Source of the DNA: Flavilitoribacter nigricans DSM 23189 = NBRC 102662
Lineage (GTDB): Bacteria > Bacteroidota > Bacteroidia > Chitinophagales > Saprospiraceae
Direction: 5' to 3'
NCBI RefSeq assembly: GCF_002646595.1
Contig: NZ_PDUD01000020.1
Location: forward strand, 124,001-188,000
Length of the DNA stretch: 64,000 bases
The stretch's first letter is position 1; the number at the start of each line of letters is the position of its first letter. The notes under the pieces were generated by a model, which worked only from the letters and a program-made list of their open reading frames with translations, ran no database searches and was not told the origin of the DNA. Shown here in pieces: positions 37,027-45,960 of the stretch. Made by a program: the position numbers and the translations under genes.

Positions 37027-38412
37027 ATGAAAAAAATAGCCGCCGGTATTTTCCTGATCCTTGTGTTGATCCTGTTCGTTTCCCTGACGCAGGTATGGGC
37101 TCAACCCGTTCGGGTAAGTGAGAACGGGCGTTATCTGGAACGGGCGGACGGCAGCCCCTTTTTCTATCTCGGGGACACCGCCTGGGAATTGTTCCACCGC
37201 CTCAACCGGGAGGAAGCCGATCGCTACCTGACGGATCGAGCCGAAAAGGGCTTTACCGTCATTCAGGCCGTCATCCTGGCGCAGCTTGGCGGCCTGACCG
37301 TGCCCAATGCGAATGGAGACCTGCCGCTGACGGACAGTGATCCGACCCGGCCGGTCGAAGCTTATTTCGAGCACGTGGATTATATCGTCGAAAAGGCGGC
37401 TTCGCTGGGACTTACGATAGGTATGTTGCCGACCTGGGGTAACTACTGGAATTCCATTGCCCCGGATGATATCATTTTTACGCCGGAAAATGCCCGGACT
37501 TTCGGTTCCTATCTGGCTAAGCGCTACGACGACCAGTCGATCATCTGGATACTGGGCGGCGACCACAACGTCCATACGCCCGAGGATAAAGCTATCGTGG
37601 AAGCAATGGCGGCCGGTATAAAAGCCGGCGATGGAGGAAACCACCTGATCACTTACCATCCGCGGGGACCGGGCTTATCATCCGATTATTTCCATGCGGC
37701 CGACTGGCTGGATTTCAACATGTACCAGTCGTCCCACGGCGGCCACGATCACGACAACGGCCTGTACGCCGAACGCGATTATGCCCTGGAACCCGCCAAG
37801 CCTACACTGGACGGAGAACCTCGCTACGAACGCATTCTTGCCGGTTTCTACTTCGACGGTTTCAACCGGCAGGATCGCTTCGACGACTACGATTCCCGAC
37901 AGGCCGCCTACTGGTCCGTGCTGGCGGGTGCCTGCGGACATACCTACGGACACAACAGCATCTGGCAGATGTTCACGCCGGGTCGAACCCCGGTCATCGG
38001 GGCTATTACTCCCTGGTACGAAGCCCTGGATCATCCGGGAGCTTTCCAAATGAAACATTTCCGGAAATTGTTTGAAGCCTATTCGGTGAGCAAATTGCAA
38101 CCCAATCAGGGCCTGATTAAAAGCGGACCCACTTTCGGAGGCGCAAAGATCCGGGCGGCCATGGCCAGTGACGGTAGTTTTGCCCTGGTATACAGTCCGA
38201 TGGGCGCGCCGTTCACCATCGATAAAAGCGATGTTACCGGCAGTCGCATCCGGGAGCGCTGGTACGATACCCGCTACGGCATCGTTTATACCATTCATAC
38301 GGGAGATACCAAAGGCATACAGACCTATACGCCACCCACTTCCGGACGCGGTCAGGATTGGATACTGATCCTGGAGAATGCGGATCAGGAAACTCGATTA
38401 CCCGATAACTGA
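37027..38412 (+). CDS. GH140-like (DUF4038) glycoside hydrolase
   Basis: A 461-residue secreted protein; the signal peptide ends QVWAQ. The core begins with RVSENGRYLERADGSPFFYLGDTAWELFHRLNREEADRYL, the hallmark of the DUF4038 TIM barrel found in GH140 apiosidases. IIWILGGDHNVH is a typical later strand. A C-terminal beta domain (collagen-binding-like) holds the last 80 residues. Known GH140 enzymes remove apiose from rhamnogalacturonan II in pectin. Specificity here is inferred from family only. It is convergent with the AAA ATPase gene, with a 9-base gap. Confidence 0.88.
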   Translation: MKKIAAGIFLILVLILFVSLTQVWAQPVRVSENGRYLERADGSPFFYLGDTAWELFHRLNREEADRYLTDRAEKGFTVIQAVILAQLGGLTVPNANGDLPLTDSDPTRPVEAYFEHVDYIVEKAASLGLTIGMLPTWGNYWNSIAPDDIIFTPENARTFGSYLAKRYDDQSIIWILGGDHNVHTPEDKAIVEAMAAGIKAGDGGNHLITYHPRGPGLSSDYFHAADWLDFNMYQSSHGGHDHDNGLYAERDYALEPAKPTLDGEPRYERILAGFYFDGFNRQDRFDDYDSRQAAYWSVLAGACGHTYGHNSIWQMFTPGRTPVIGAITPWYEALDHPGAFQMKHFRKLFEAYSVSKLQPNQGLIKSGPTFGGAKIRAAMASDGSFALVYSPMGAPFTIDKSDVTGSRIRERWYDTRYGIVYTIHTGDTKGIQTYTPPTSGRGQDWILILENADQETRLPDN

Positions 38413-38421
38413 AAGTAGAGC

Positions 38422-39528
38422 CTACTTCCGGCCGTTCTCGAAGCCGATCTTCCGACTCACTTCCTGCCGAAATTCCTTGTCCCGGTAGTTAAAGATGTCC
38501 GCCAGGGTCATTCCTTCGTCTACGTTCTGGAGGCCAAGCTCTTCCATCAGTTCGTTTGTCTTTTGGTTGGAGAGCGGTTTAAATTCGTAGTAGGCGATCA
38601 TTCTTCCTTTGCGCAGGAGGGCTTTGTCGATGCGGTCGATGCTGGTATTGAAGGTGCAAATGATCTTAATATTCAGAAAGTCACTGAATAATCCGTCCGT
38701 CAGTTGCAGGATGGTAGAGACCACGGAATTTTCGTGCACCTGATCCCGGGACATGATCACCTTTTCCGCATCCTCAATGATCAGAATGGCGTTGCGGTTC
38801 TTGAGCATGAAGGAAATGAAATCCGGATGCAGCAGTTCGTTCACGAATTCGTTCTGAATAAAAATAAAGGTCTTGTCCGCAAAGCGGGTGATCAGACTTT
38901 TGATGTAAGAGGTCTTCCCCGTACCGGGATCACCGTGCAGCAGGATCAGACCGGCTTTTTCTACCGCCAGGGATTGCAGAATGATATCATCTACTTCCCG
39001 GAAATCATCATTATAGAACTTCTCGACGTCCGTTTTAAACTCATCGGTCCGTACGTCTTCCGTGAAAAAGCAATGTTTGTTGTGGGACAGTACCTTAAAG
39101 ACGGGAGTCCGACTGACGCCGAAGGCGCCGCGAAGCTGGTGGTTCTTCTGAACGACCCATGATCCTAGATCTGCATCGGACAGATCGTAATAAAAAACAA
39201 TTTCCAGCGATTCGTATTCCAGCGATATCCAGACGAGCAGGTTTTTAGTACGACTTTTAAAAAGCATCCGGGCGGGAAAGTCCCGGGTGAAATCGGCGCT
39301 GCTGGAGTTCTCGGTATTCCAGTGCCGGAACAGTTCTTCCAAATCCTCTTCCTCCGGGTTCAATTGGTCCAGTACCTGTTCTGAATGCTCCTTGTTGGGT
39401 TTCAGCGGAGCGGACAGGGTCAGTTTGGAAGGAAGCGCATTAAAACAAAGGGCGAAATAGGTTTCCTTGGCAAATTCGTTATAAGAATTAAAAGCTTGGT
39501 GTAATTCTAACATGCTCGATTGATTCAT
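38422..39528 (-). CDS. BCS1-like AAA ATPase
   Basis: A 368-residue cytoplasmic ATPase. The first 180 residues are an alpha/beta domain that I do not recognise. The AAA core has Walker A GDPGTGKT (199-206), Walker B ILIIED (248-253), the second-region motif VVSTILQLTDGLFSD, sensor-1 Asn in CTFNTS (about 294), and arginine-finger candidates in LLRKGRM (306/309). The core resembles the BCS1/CDC48-type chaperone ATPases. The gene follows the EAD-pseudokinase gene by 62 bases on the same strand, so the two probably work together, with the ATPase remodelling a target chosen by the partner. This is inference. Confidence 0.88.
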   Translation of the reverse strand: MNQSSMLELHQAFNSYNEFAKETYFALCFNALPSKLTLSAPLKPNKEHSEQVLDQLNPEEEDLEELFRHWNTENSSSADFTRDFPARMLFKSRTKNLLVWISLEYESLEIVFYYDLSDADLGSWVVQKNHQLRGAFGVSRTPVFKVLSHNKHCFFTEDVRTDEFKTDVEKFYNDDFREVDDIILQSLAVEKAGLILLHGDPGTGKTSYIKSLITRFADKTFIFIQNEFVNELLHPDFISFMLKNRNAILIIEDAEKVIMSRDQVHENSVVSTILQLTDGLFSDFLNIKIICTFNTSIDRIDKALLRKGRMIAYYEFKPLSNQKTNELMEELGLQNVDEGMTLADIFNYRDKEFRQEVSRKIGFENGRK

Positions 39529-39590
39529 TAATGACCACTCTAACGTGTATCGTTTTTCAATAGTTCCTTACCCGGGATCTCAGGGCCGGT

Positions 39591-41162
39591 TTACTTCTCT
39601 TTTATGGTTTTGATGGCGGATACCTTAATGTTTTCCCAAGCTTGCTTCACCGGGTTCTTACTACCGCGGCGGTTATAGGATTTCCAGAGCGCATCGTGTT
39701 CCTGGATACATTTTATAATGCTCTCGATGAAATCTCCGTAGAGATCGAGATCGATGCCGGAATGGGCGTTGATGTGCAGAATGTGCCTGAGTTTCTCCGG
39801 TTCGGTCTGGTGATGGATGAGGGTGTCGATGGCGATCCGCAGCATTTTTTCCCGTTGGGAGGTCTTTTCCCGGTCTTCCCGGGCTTTCTCCCGTTCCTCA
39901 AAGATCGTACGGATAGCCGGCTTTTTGAACAGGTGATCCTGATAGAAATCCTGCGTGAAATTGGGGTTGGCAACACAACAGCGTTCGTAACTGGCCAGGG
40001 CCTTTTCGACATCGGGATCCTGGGGGATATCGATCGCTTCCAGCGCTTCCCAGGCTTCCAGCAAACTCGGATAGCGCTGCTGCGGGTTACGGTCCAGCAT
40101 CTTCAACAAAATATCCGTCACCGCTTCGGGGATCCCCGCCTTTTTTATGATCTTTTTCCGATAGGCCGGATCCTCCGCTTCGAAGAATTTCCGGCGGGCT
40201 TCAAAGACCTCAAAGACATTGGGTTCAGCGGCTGCATGCCGTTTCTGGCAGAATAGCGGATAACCACTCATCAGTTCGAAGGCCAGCAGGGCCAGCGAAA
40301 ACTGATCGGACTGGAAGTCGTGACCCGGCGCTTCACCGCGCAGCAACTCCGGCGCTTCGTACATCAGGTTCTGGGAACTGATGGAGTCGGACAATTGCCG
40401 CTTGCTGGAACTAACGATATCAAAGGGGGAAATAATAGGGCGCAGTTCGTTGTCGATGAGCACTTTATCCGGTTTGATCTTCTTGTGCACTATACCGTTG
40501 ACGTGCAGGTGGTAAACGGCCTCACAGAGTTCACGGAAAATACTGAGGGAACGACTGAGCGTAAAGGGAACCCGTCCGATCAGATGATCCAGGGAAATGC
40601 CGTCGATATACTCCAGGATCAGGTGGTAGGGAAAACCACTCAGATCGGCTCCCAGCACCTTGATGATATTCCGGTGTTTGATCTTCAATACCTGCTGAAG
40701 CCGCTCGTCGATCAGCGTATTTTGCGGTTCTTTACCGAAATTAAGGTCGGGTAACACGCGGAGCATCACCTTCCGTTCGGTATGGACCTCTTTCCCTCTA
40801 AAAAAGATCGCCGATCCTCCCTTTTGTTTTTCCTGGATCTGTTCGTAACGGCCCATGTGCTTCATCATAAGCTGATCCGTCAGCGACTCGGAAGAGATCT
40901 TGAAATTGACACTCGGAAAATAATCGATGAGTTTCTTTTCAATAGCGTGGCAGCAGTAAAGCGTAGCGATAGTGATCTTATTCATCGCCCGGTCTTTCTC
41001 TTCCGGAGAGATGGTACCCATCAGGTCCTGGGAGGTGAGGCGGTTGGTCCTTCCCGTCTGAATGTACAGTTCATTCCGGGCATCATCAATAAACTGAAAG
41101 AATTCGTCAATCTTTTGCTGAGCTTCGGCAATGTCGCCGTTTTTTATAGCTTCCCTGATCAT
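39591..41162 (-). CDS. EAD11-like domain fused to a pseudokinase
   Basis: A 523-residue protein starting at the ATG at 41162. Residues 1 to about 80 (IREAIKNGDIAEAQQKI, ELYIQTGRTNRL, then MGTISPEEKDRAMNKITIATL) match the pattern of effector-associated domain 11, found in bacterial conflict proteins. A Ser/Thr kinase fold follows, from about 110 to 400, with the LILEYIDG hinge, YEAPELL and SDQFSLALLAFELMSG segments. The ATP-binding Lys is Arg135, the HRD motif is HKK (226-228), the following Asn is Lys, and DFG is PFD (246-248). It is therefore probably a non-catalytic pseudokinase. A charged helical region ends the protein. Confidence 0.85.
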   Translation of the reverse strand: MIREAIKNGDIAEAQQKIDEFFQFIDDARNELYIQTGRTNRLTSQDLMGTISPEEKDRAMNKITIATLYCCHAIEKKLIDYFPSVNFKISSESLTDQLMMKHMGRYEQIQEKQKGGSAIFFRGKEVHTERKVMLRVLPDLNFGKEPQNTLIDERLQQVLKIKHRNIIKVLGADLSGFPYHLILEYIDGISLDHLIGRVPFTLSRSLSIFRELCEAVYHLHVNGIVHKKIKPDKVLIDNELRPIISPFDIVSSSKRQLSDSISSQNLMYEAPELLRGEAPGHDFQSDQFSLALLAFELMSGYPLFCQKRHAAAEPNVFEVFEARRKFFEAEDPAYRKKIIKKAGIPEAVTDILLKMLDRNPQQRYPSLLEAWEALEAIDIPQDPDVEKALASYERCCVANPNFTQDFYQDHLFKKPAIRTIFEEREKAREDREKTSQREKMLRIAIDTLIHHQTEPEKLRHILHINAHSGIDLDLYGDFIESIIKCIQEHDALWKSYNRRGSKNPVKQAWENIKVSAIKTIKEK

Positions 41163-41558
41163 GGGGCATGTTTTTAGATATGATCCTAAAGATAAGTTTT
41201 TAATACAGTTAATCACCTTCGATTTGGAGATCTGATTTTTGTTTTAAAACATATTTTTTTAAAAATTAATGTTTCAAATATTTTATTTTCAAAGAAAAAC
41301 CTCTAATTTGTCTATCTGTTTGATGATTTGATGAGGTTCCTTACGAGCCAAAGTCCAATTCAACCATTTCACCCAAAAACAACCATCAACCATCAACCAT
41401 CAACCATCAACCATCAACCATCAACCATCAACCATCAACCATCAACCGTCGACCGTCGACCGTCGACCATCAACCGTCGACCATCAACCGTCGACCGTCG
41501 ACCGTCGACCGTCGACCGTCGACCGTCGACCGTCGACCATAAAATTAAACCTAAAACC
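41163..41558. other. Intergenic region with heptamer array
   Basis: 396 bases between two divergent genes. The stretch at 41163-41340 is AT-rich and should hold the promoter of the EAD-pseudokinase gene. The rest is mostly the 23-copy heptamer array. I see no other feature. Confidence 0.6.
41380..41540. repeat. Heptanucleotide tandem repeat, 23 copies
   Basis: 161 bases made of exactly 23 units of CRACCRT. The first nine units are CAACCAT, a mixed zone follows, then mostly CGACCGT, ending CGACCAT. It lies 18 bases before the start of the BNR-propeller gene. In frame it would code for seven-residue repeats of PSTINHQ or PSTVDRR, but I judge it to be in the leader, not the protein. Confidence 0.95.
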
Positions 41559-42674
41559 ATGAGCCAAATAAGAGTCCTGGTGGGTACCAAAAAAGGTGCC
41601 TTTATCCTAACCTCCGATGATCAACGCCAAAACTGGGACATCAATGGTCCGCTTTTCGGCGGATTGGAAATTTACCATTTAAAAGGTTCTCCGGTCAATC
41701 CGGACCGGATCTACGCTTCCCAGGCCGGTGACTGGTTCGGGCAGGTGATGCACCGCTCGGACGATGGGGGCAAGACGTGGACAACGGTCGGTAACGAGTT
41801 CGCCTACGAAGGAGAAGCGGGCACCCACGCCTGGTACGACGGCACGCCGCACCCCTGGGAATTCAAGCGGGTCTGGCATCTGGAGCCCTGCCTCACCGAT
41901 CCGGATACGGTGTACGCGGGGGTAGAAGATGCGGCCATCTTCAAGTCTACCGATGGCGGCCAAAGCTGGAAGGAACTGCCCGGCCTGCGTAATCACGGTA
42001 CCGGTCCGCAGTGGCAGCCCGGTGCGGGCGGCATGTGTCTGCATACCATTTTATTGGACCCCAAAGATCCGGACCGCATTTTTGTGGCCATTTCGGCGGC
42101 CGGCGCTTTCCGTACCGATGACGGTGGTAAAAGCTGGAAACCGATCAATCAGGGCTTGCGGTCCGAATACATTCCCGTGCCGGACGCGGAAGTCGGCCAC
42201 TGTGTCCACCGGATCGCATTGCATCCCTCGAAGCCGGATGTGCTGTTCATGCAAAAGCACTGGGATGTTATGCGTAGCGATAATGCGGGCGATTTCTGGT
42301 ACGAAGTGAGCGGTAATCTTCCGAGTGACTTCGGCTTCGTAGTAGACGTACACGCCCACGAGCCGGAAACCGTTTATGTGATCCCCATCAAGAGCGATTC
42401 GGAGCATTATCCGCCGGAAGGCAAACTTCGGGTCTATCGCAGTCGCTCGGGAGGCAACGAATGGGAAGCGCTAACCAATGGATTACCGCAGGAAAACTGC
42501 TACCACAATATATTACGGGACGCCATGGCCGTAGATTCTCTGGATTCCTGCGGGATCTATTTCGGAACTACCGGTGGCCAGGTGTATGCATCTGCCGATG
42601 CCGGTGATAACTGGATGGCCATCGCCAGTGATCTGCCGAGGGTGCTGTCCGTAGAAGTACAGACCATACCATGA
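41559..42674 (+). CDS. BNR/sialidase-like propeller protein
   Basis: A 371-residue protein with no signal peptide, starting [17 protein letters not shown] at 41559. BNR-type repeats are clear: [35 protein letters not shown] and ASADAGDNW. It contains [14 protein letters not shown] and [14 protein letters not shown] between blades. This matches the WD40/YVTN/BNR-like proteins often encoded beside a MoaD/ThiS-type gene. It overlaps that gene by 4 bases (ATGA). An in-frame reading from 41328 would add 77 repeat-derived residues and is unlikely to be translated. The function of this family is not known to me. Confidence 0.87.
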   Translation: MSQIRVLVGTKKGAFILTSDDQRQNWDINGPLFGGLEIYHLKGSPVNPDRIYASQAGDWFGQVMHRSDDGGKTWTTVGNEFAYEGEAGTHAWYDGTPHPWEFKRVWHLEPCLTDPDTVYAGVEDAAIFKSTDGGQSWKELPGLRNHGTGPQWQPGAGGMCLHTILLDPKDPDRIFVAISAAGAFRTDDGGKSWKPINQGLRSEYIPVPDAEVGHCVHRIALHPSKPDVLFMQKHWDVMRSDNAGDFWYEVSGNLPSDFGFVVDVHAHEPETVYVIPIKSDSEHYPPEGKLRVYRSRSGGNEWEALTNGLPQENCYHNILRDAMAVDSLDSCGIYFGTTGGQVYASADAGDNWMAIASDLPRVLSVEVQTIP

Positions 42675-42967
42675 TCCGGGTACTCTTACCATATCATTTA
42701 CGTAACCTGGCTAAATGCGATGTCGAGGTGGAACTGGATATTGACGGGCCGGTTACCCAGCGTTCGGTTATTGATGCCCTCGAAGCGAGGTTCCCCACTT
42801 TACGGGGAACCATCCGGGATCACAGCAGTCTGCAGCGCCGGCCTTACCTGCGCTTTTTTGCCTGTGAGGAAGACCTGTCTCAGTGGGGGATCGATGAACC
42901 TCTACCGGATCGGGTAGCGTCCGGGCAGGAGCCCTTTATTATTCTGGGAGCCATCGCCGGGGGCTGA
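42671..42967 (+). CDS. MoaD/ThiS-like ubiquitin-fold protein
   Basis: A 98-residue protein of the beta-grasp sulfur carrier type. It begins [16 protein letters not shown], has a central helix [16 protein letters not shown], and ends in IAGG, the Gly-Gly tail that is adenylated and thiocarboxylated in MoaD and ThiS. It is translationally coupled to the BNR-propeller gene. No molybdopterin or thiamine gene lies next to it, and the pairing with a BNR protein suggests a separate role, for example protein tagging or metal-ligand delivery. The molybdopterin hydroxylase at 56.8 kb is too far to be linked on this evidence. Confidence 0.83.
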   Translation: MIRVLLPYHLRNLAKCDVEVELDIDGPVTQRSVIDALEARFPTLRGTIRDHSSLQRRPYLRFFACEEDLSQWGIDEPLPDRVASGQEPFIILGAIAGG

Positions 42968-42980
42968 GTTATTGATCCAC

Positions 42981-44402
42981 CTAATACCTGACTGCCTCCA
43001 TCATACCTTGCAGCTGCGACCGCTCGTATACTTTCCCGCGCAGGATTACCTTGCTGACGGTTTGAGTAGATTCGATATTTTCCAGAGGGTTTTCTTCCAA
43101 CAGCACCAGCTCGGCTATTTTTCCGGGTTCGATACTACCGTAATGCGCTTCCTGCTCGAAGAAAATAGCTCCGTTGAGGGTGGCGGCCCGCAGGGCTTCC
43201 GCCGGACTCAATCCAGCGTTATGAACCATTAGTTTCAATTCCTCGTGCAGGGAAGATCCCGGATAGACAAAGGAATTAAACGGACCGCAATCCGAACCGG
43301 CCAGCACAAGCACACCTTCCTCCTGCATGGGCCGAACCATACTCTGGAACAGCGCTTCCATATCCTGGCGCATAGCTTTCATCGCCGGTGAAGACCGACG
43401 GGCGCCCCTTACGCGTCCGGAATAGGTAGATTGGATGCCCGGACCGATATAGGCGAGCATCGTATCCTGTTGGTGGTCGTCTTCGGCCAGTCGGTTGATG
43501 GTATAACCTACATAGAGGGTCGGAACGATGGCCGTTTTGCCCGCAGCCATTTTTTGGAATAAAGCCCGGGCGGTTGCCGGATCGTAGGAATCAATATATC
43601 CCTGTAACTGGGCCCAGAAACCCACGGGATTTTCCCGAACAGCGGCCGTAATGCTGTCCTCCAGTGGCGAGCAGCCTTTCATGGCGTAATACAAATGTTC
43701 GGAAGCATCCAGGCCGGCGTCGATCGCGTCTTCCAGTTTGGCGGTAAACGGCATATGGCCGGTGGTTTTGAGCCCCCGAGCTTCCGCCTGGCGGATAATC
43801 TCCAGGTAAACATCCGCGGTGATCCGGCTGTCGTAGATCTTGACGTAATCGACACCGATTTCTTCCAGGCTATCCAGCGCGGCGCTTACCTCTTCCACGC
43901 TTCCTACTCCAATACTGCCCGCCCAGGTACCATTCGGACCGTCCAGTTTAGGACCGGAAGTGTAGATGTTCGGTCCATCCATAGTCCCGGAAAGGATATC
44001 GGCTCTCCATTGCATAAGCGCATCGGTCAGGTCGCCTCCGGCATCCCTGACGGTCGTGATCCCGTGGGCCAGATAAAGCGGGATCAGCTTTTTGTTCTCT
44101 TCGGTGAGCGTATCGCCTCCCCGGAAATGGACATGCATATCCCACAGGCCGGGGATCAGGTACTGACCGGATGCATCAAGGGTCTGGGCGGCCCGGAGAT
44201 CTGTTGCTTCGCCCGCCATGATCCGGACAATGGTATCGTTGCGGATGGCAACGCTGCGGTCGGGCAGGATCTTCCCGTTCCTGACGTCGACCACCTGAGC
44301 GTGGGTGATCAGAAGATCAATATCGGGGTCGTTCGGCGTACAGGAAAGCAATCCCATGGCCATAGAGCTGCAGAAAAATATTCGGAATAAAGTAGACATC
44401 AT
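42981..44402 (-). CDS. Amidohydrolase family lipoprotein
   Basis: A 473-residue exported metal-dependent hydrolase starting at the ATG at 44402; an upstream in-frame reading adds 54 residues without sense. The lipobox Cys is near residue 21 (AMGLLSC). The amidohydrolase features are LIPGLWDMHVHFRGG with the HxH metal pair, the later TTGHMPF histidine, LAGSDCG with the metal Asp, and the end segment LRAATLNGAIFFEQE...GSIEPGKIAELVLLEENPLENI. This matches imidazolonepropionase- or prolidase-like exported amidohydrolases. Likely substrates are cyclic or N-acyl compounds. It is convergent with the MoaD-like gene. Confidence 0.9.
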   Translation of the reverse strand: MMSTLFRIFFCSSMAMGLLSCTPNDPDIDLLITHAQVVDVRNGKILPDRSVAIRNDTIVRIMAGEATDLRAAQTLDASGQYLIPGLWDMHVHFRGGDTLTEENKKLIPLYLAHGITTVRDAGGDLTDALMQWRADILSGTMDGPNIYTSGPKLDGPNGTWAGSIGVGSVEEVSAALDSLEEIGVDYVKIYDSRITADVYLEIIRQAEARGLKTTGHMPFTAKLEDAIDAGLDASEHLYYAMKGCSPLEDSITAAVRENPVGFWAQLQGYIDSYDPATARALFQKMAAGKTAIVPTLYVGYTINRLAEDDHQQDTMLAYIGPGIQSTYSGRVRGARRSSPAMKAMRQDMEALFQSMVRPMQEEGVLVLAGSDCGPFNSFVYPGSSLHEELKLMVHNAGLSPAEALRAATLNGAIFFEQEAHYGSIEPGKIAELVLLEENPLENIESTQTVSKVILRGKVYERSQLQGMMEAVRY

Positions 44403-44552
44403 CTTTGTGACTTTTGTATTTGTGAGCCACCAGTACGGCGGTGACCGGCCGGATGGATAAAGCTGAACCCCTGGCCTCGCCCAATTGTCCAGCCAGGCCA
44501 CAAAATAAACAATGCTGTGCGGAGAAGCTGGTAAGCTGAAGGATTTTAATCC

Positions 44553-44585
44553 TTGCGGATGCATGATCGACGCTGGCTAATTTTG
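44553..44585 (+). promoter_or_regulatory. Possible promoter for the serine hydrolase gene
   Basis: TTG at 44553-44555, a 22-base spacer and TAATTTTG at 44578-44585 match the Bacteroidota promoter pattern, 74 bases before the start codon. The spacer is at the long end of what is usual. Confidence 0.35.
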
Positions 44586-44658
44586 CAATTAATGGCTTCG
44601 CAAATTCTATTATCTTTATCAGCCGGGGTGTAAAGCTCCGTTTTCACTTCTATCTCTA

Positions 44659-45945
44659 ATGATCAAACGAAAAACCATGGTCCGTTCCTTTTTCCTTCTA
44701 CTGTTGCTGTCCGGTTTGCTGGCCTGCAATGCTACCGATACCACCACTGAATCATCTCTTATCGACGCCACGGCTACGGCCCGGATCGATTCTACCCTGC
44801 AGAGCCTGGTGGATGCGGGATCCATTGCCGGCGTCTCGGCCCTGATCTTTGAAAAGGATCAGGAAGTGTATTACAACGCTTTCGGTTATGCCGACCGGGA
44901 AGCACAAAAGCCGATGGATCGCAACACGATTGTCCGGATCTATTCCATGACCAAACCCATCACCGGCACGGCCCTGATGACGCTCTACGAAGAGGGGGCC
45001 TTTCAACTGGATGATTCCCTGGCCCAATACGCTCCGGAGTTTGCCGATATGCAGGTATTCGTCGGCCCGGATGAGGACGGAAACATGATCCTGGAACCGG
45101 CCAAACGACCGGTCACCATCCGGGATATTACCCGGCACACCTCGGGTATTGTGACCAGTACTTCCGATACGACGGCCTACGGAAAACTGGTGCGGGAAAC
45201 CGATCCGATGAACCGGGAGAACACGCTGGAGCAAATGGCCGAAAAGTTCGGAAGCCTTCCCCTGGCCTTCCATCCGGGGGATCAGTGGGCCTACGGTCCA
45301 TCGGTGGACGTGCAGGCTTTCCTGGTGGAACGGATCTCGGGCGTACCCTATGCCGATTATGTGCAGGCTCAGGTGCTGGATCCCCTAAAGATGGATAATA
45401 CCCACTATGTAGTGCCGGAAGCTGATCGGGGCCGCTTTGCGGCTGCCTACCGCATGGCGGAGGGCGAAAAGCTGGAGCGTGTACCCGACGAAGCCGCCAA
45501 CAGCTTCAACTTCCAGCGCTGGGCACTTACCCCGGGCGGTTATGGACTTACCTCTACCATTGATGACTATATGCGTTTTGCCCGTATGCTGGTGCACAAA
45601 GGAACTTTTGACGGTGCGACCATCCTGAAACCGGAAACGGTGGAACTCATGGCTACCAATCAGCTTTCCGATACCATCAGCCAGCGGATGTGGCTGCCGA
45701 GTAAAGGCCAGGTCGGCTTCGGTATCGATTTCGCCGTGCGGACGCGCCCACCCGCATCCGTGGAAGAGAACCATGGCAAAGTGGGGGAATTCTTTTGGGA
45801 CGGTGCGGCGAGTACCCTTTTCTGGGTGGATCCGGTAAATGAATTGACCGCCGTGCTCTTCGTGCAGAAATTTCCCTTCGATGGCGCTTTGCACAAGAAA
45901 TTTCGCGATGCCGTGTACGGCCCGATCGTGCTGACGGGGCAATAA
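44659..45945 (+). CDS. Class C beta-lactamase-like serine hydrolase lipoprotein
   Basis: A 428-residue exported hydrolase. The lipobox Cys is at residue 23 (GLLAC). The nucleophile motif SxxK is SMTK at 96-99. The Tyr of the second motif is Tyr212 in WAYGPSVD, where the usual YSN is changed. The end WDGAASTLFWVDPVNELTAVLFVQ matches the penicillin-binding-protein/esterase family. Such proteins are esterases, D-amino-peptidases or beta-lactamases; resistance is not implied. It is convergent with the gene at 45961, with a 15-base gap. Confidence 0.92.
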   Translation: MIKRKTMVRSFFLLLLLSGLLACNATDTTTESSLIDATATARIDSTLQSLVDAGSIAGVSALIFEKDQEVYYNAFGYADREAQKPMDRNTIVRIYSMTKPITGTALMTLYEEGAFQLDDSLAQYAPEFADMQVFVGPDEDGNMILEPAKRPVTIRDITRHTSGIVTSTSDTTAYGKLVRETDPMNRENTLEQMAEKFGSLPLAFHPGDQWAYGPSVDVQAFLVERISGVPYADYVQAQVLDPLKMDNTHYVVPEADRGRFAAAYRMAEGEKLERVPDEAANSFNFQRWALTPGGYGLTSTIDDYMRFARMLVHKGTFDGATILKPETVELMATNQLSDTISQRMWLPSKGQVGFGIDFAVRTRPPASVEENHGKVGEFFWDGAASTLFWVDPVNELTAVLFVQKFPFDGALHKKFRDAVYGPIVLTGQ

Positions 45946-45960
45946 TTTTTGTGGGGAAAT

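Noticed and set aside
39591-41162. Active Ser/Thr protein kinase
   Set aside because: The ATP-binding Lys, the HRD Asp and the DFG Asp are all replaced, so a catalytic kinase is not supported.
41380-41540. CRISPR array
   Set aside because: Units are 7 bases and contiguous, without spacers. No cas gene is near.
41328-41558. Extension of the BNR-propeller gene through the heptamer array
   Set aside because: It would add 77 residues of [14 protein letters not shown] repeats with no signal peptide. The ATG at 41559 begins directly with the propeller sequence.
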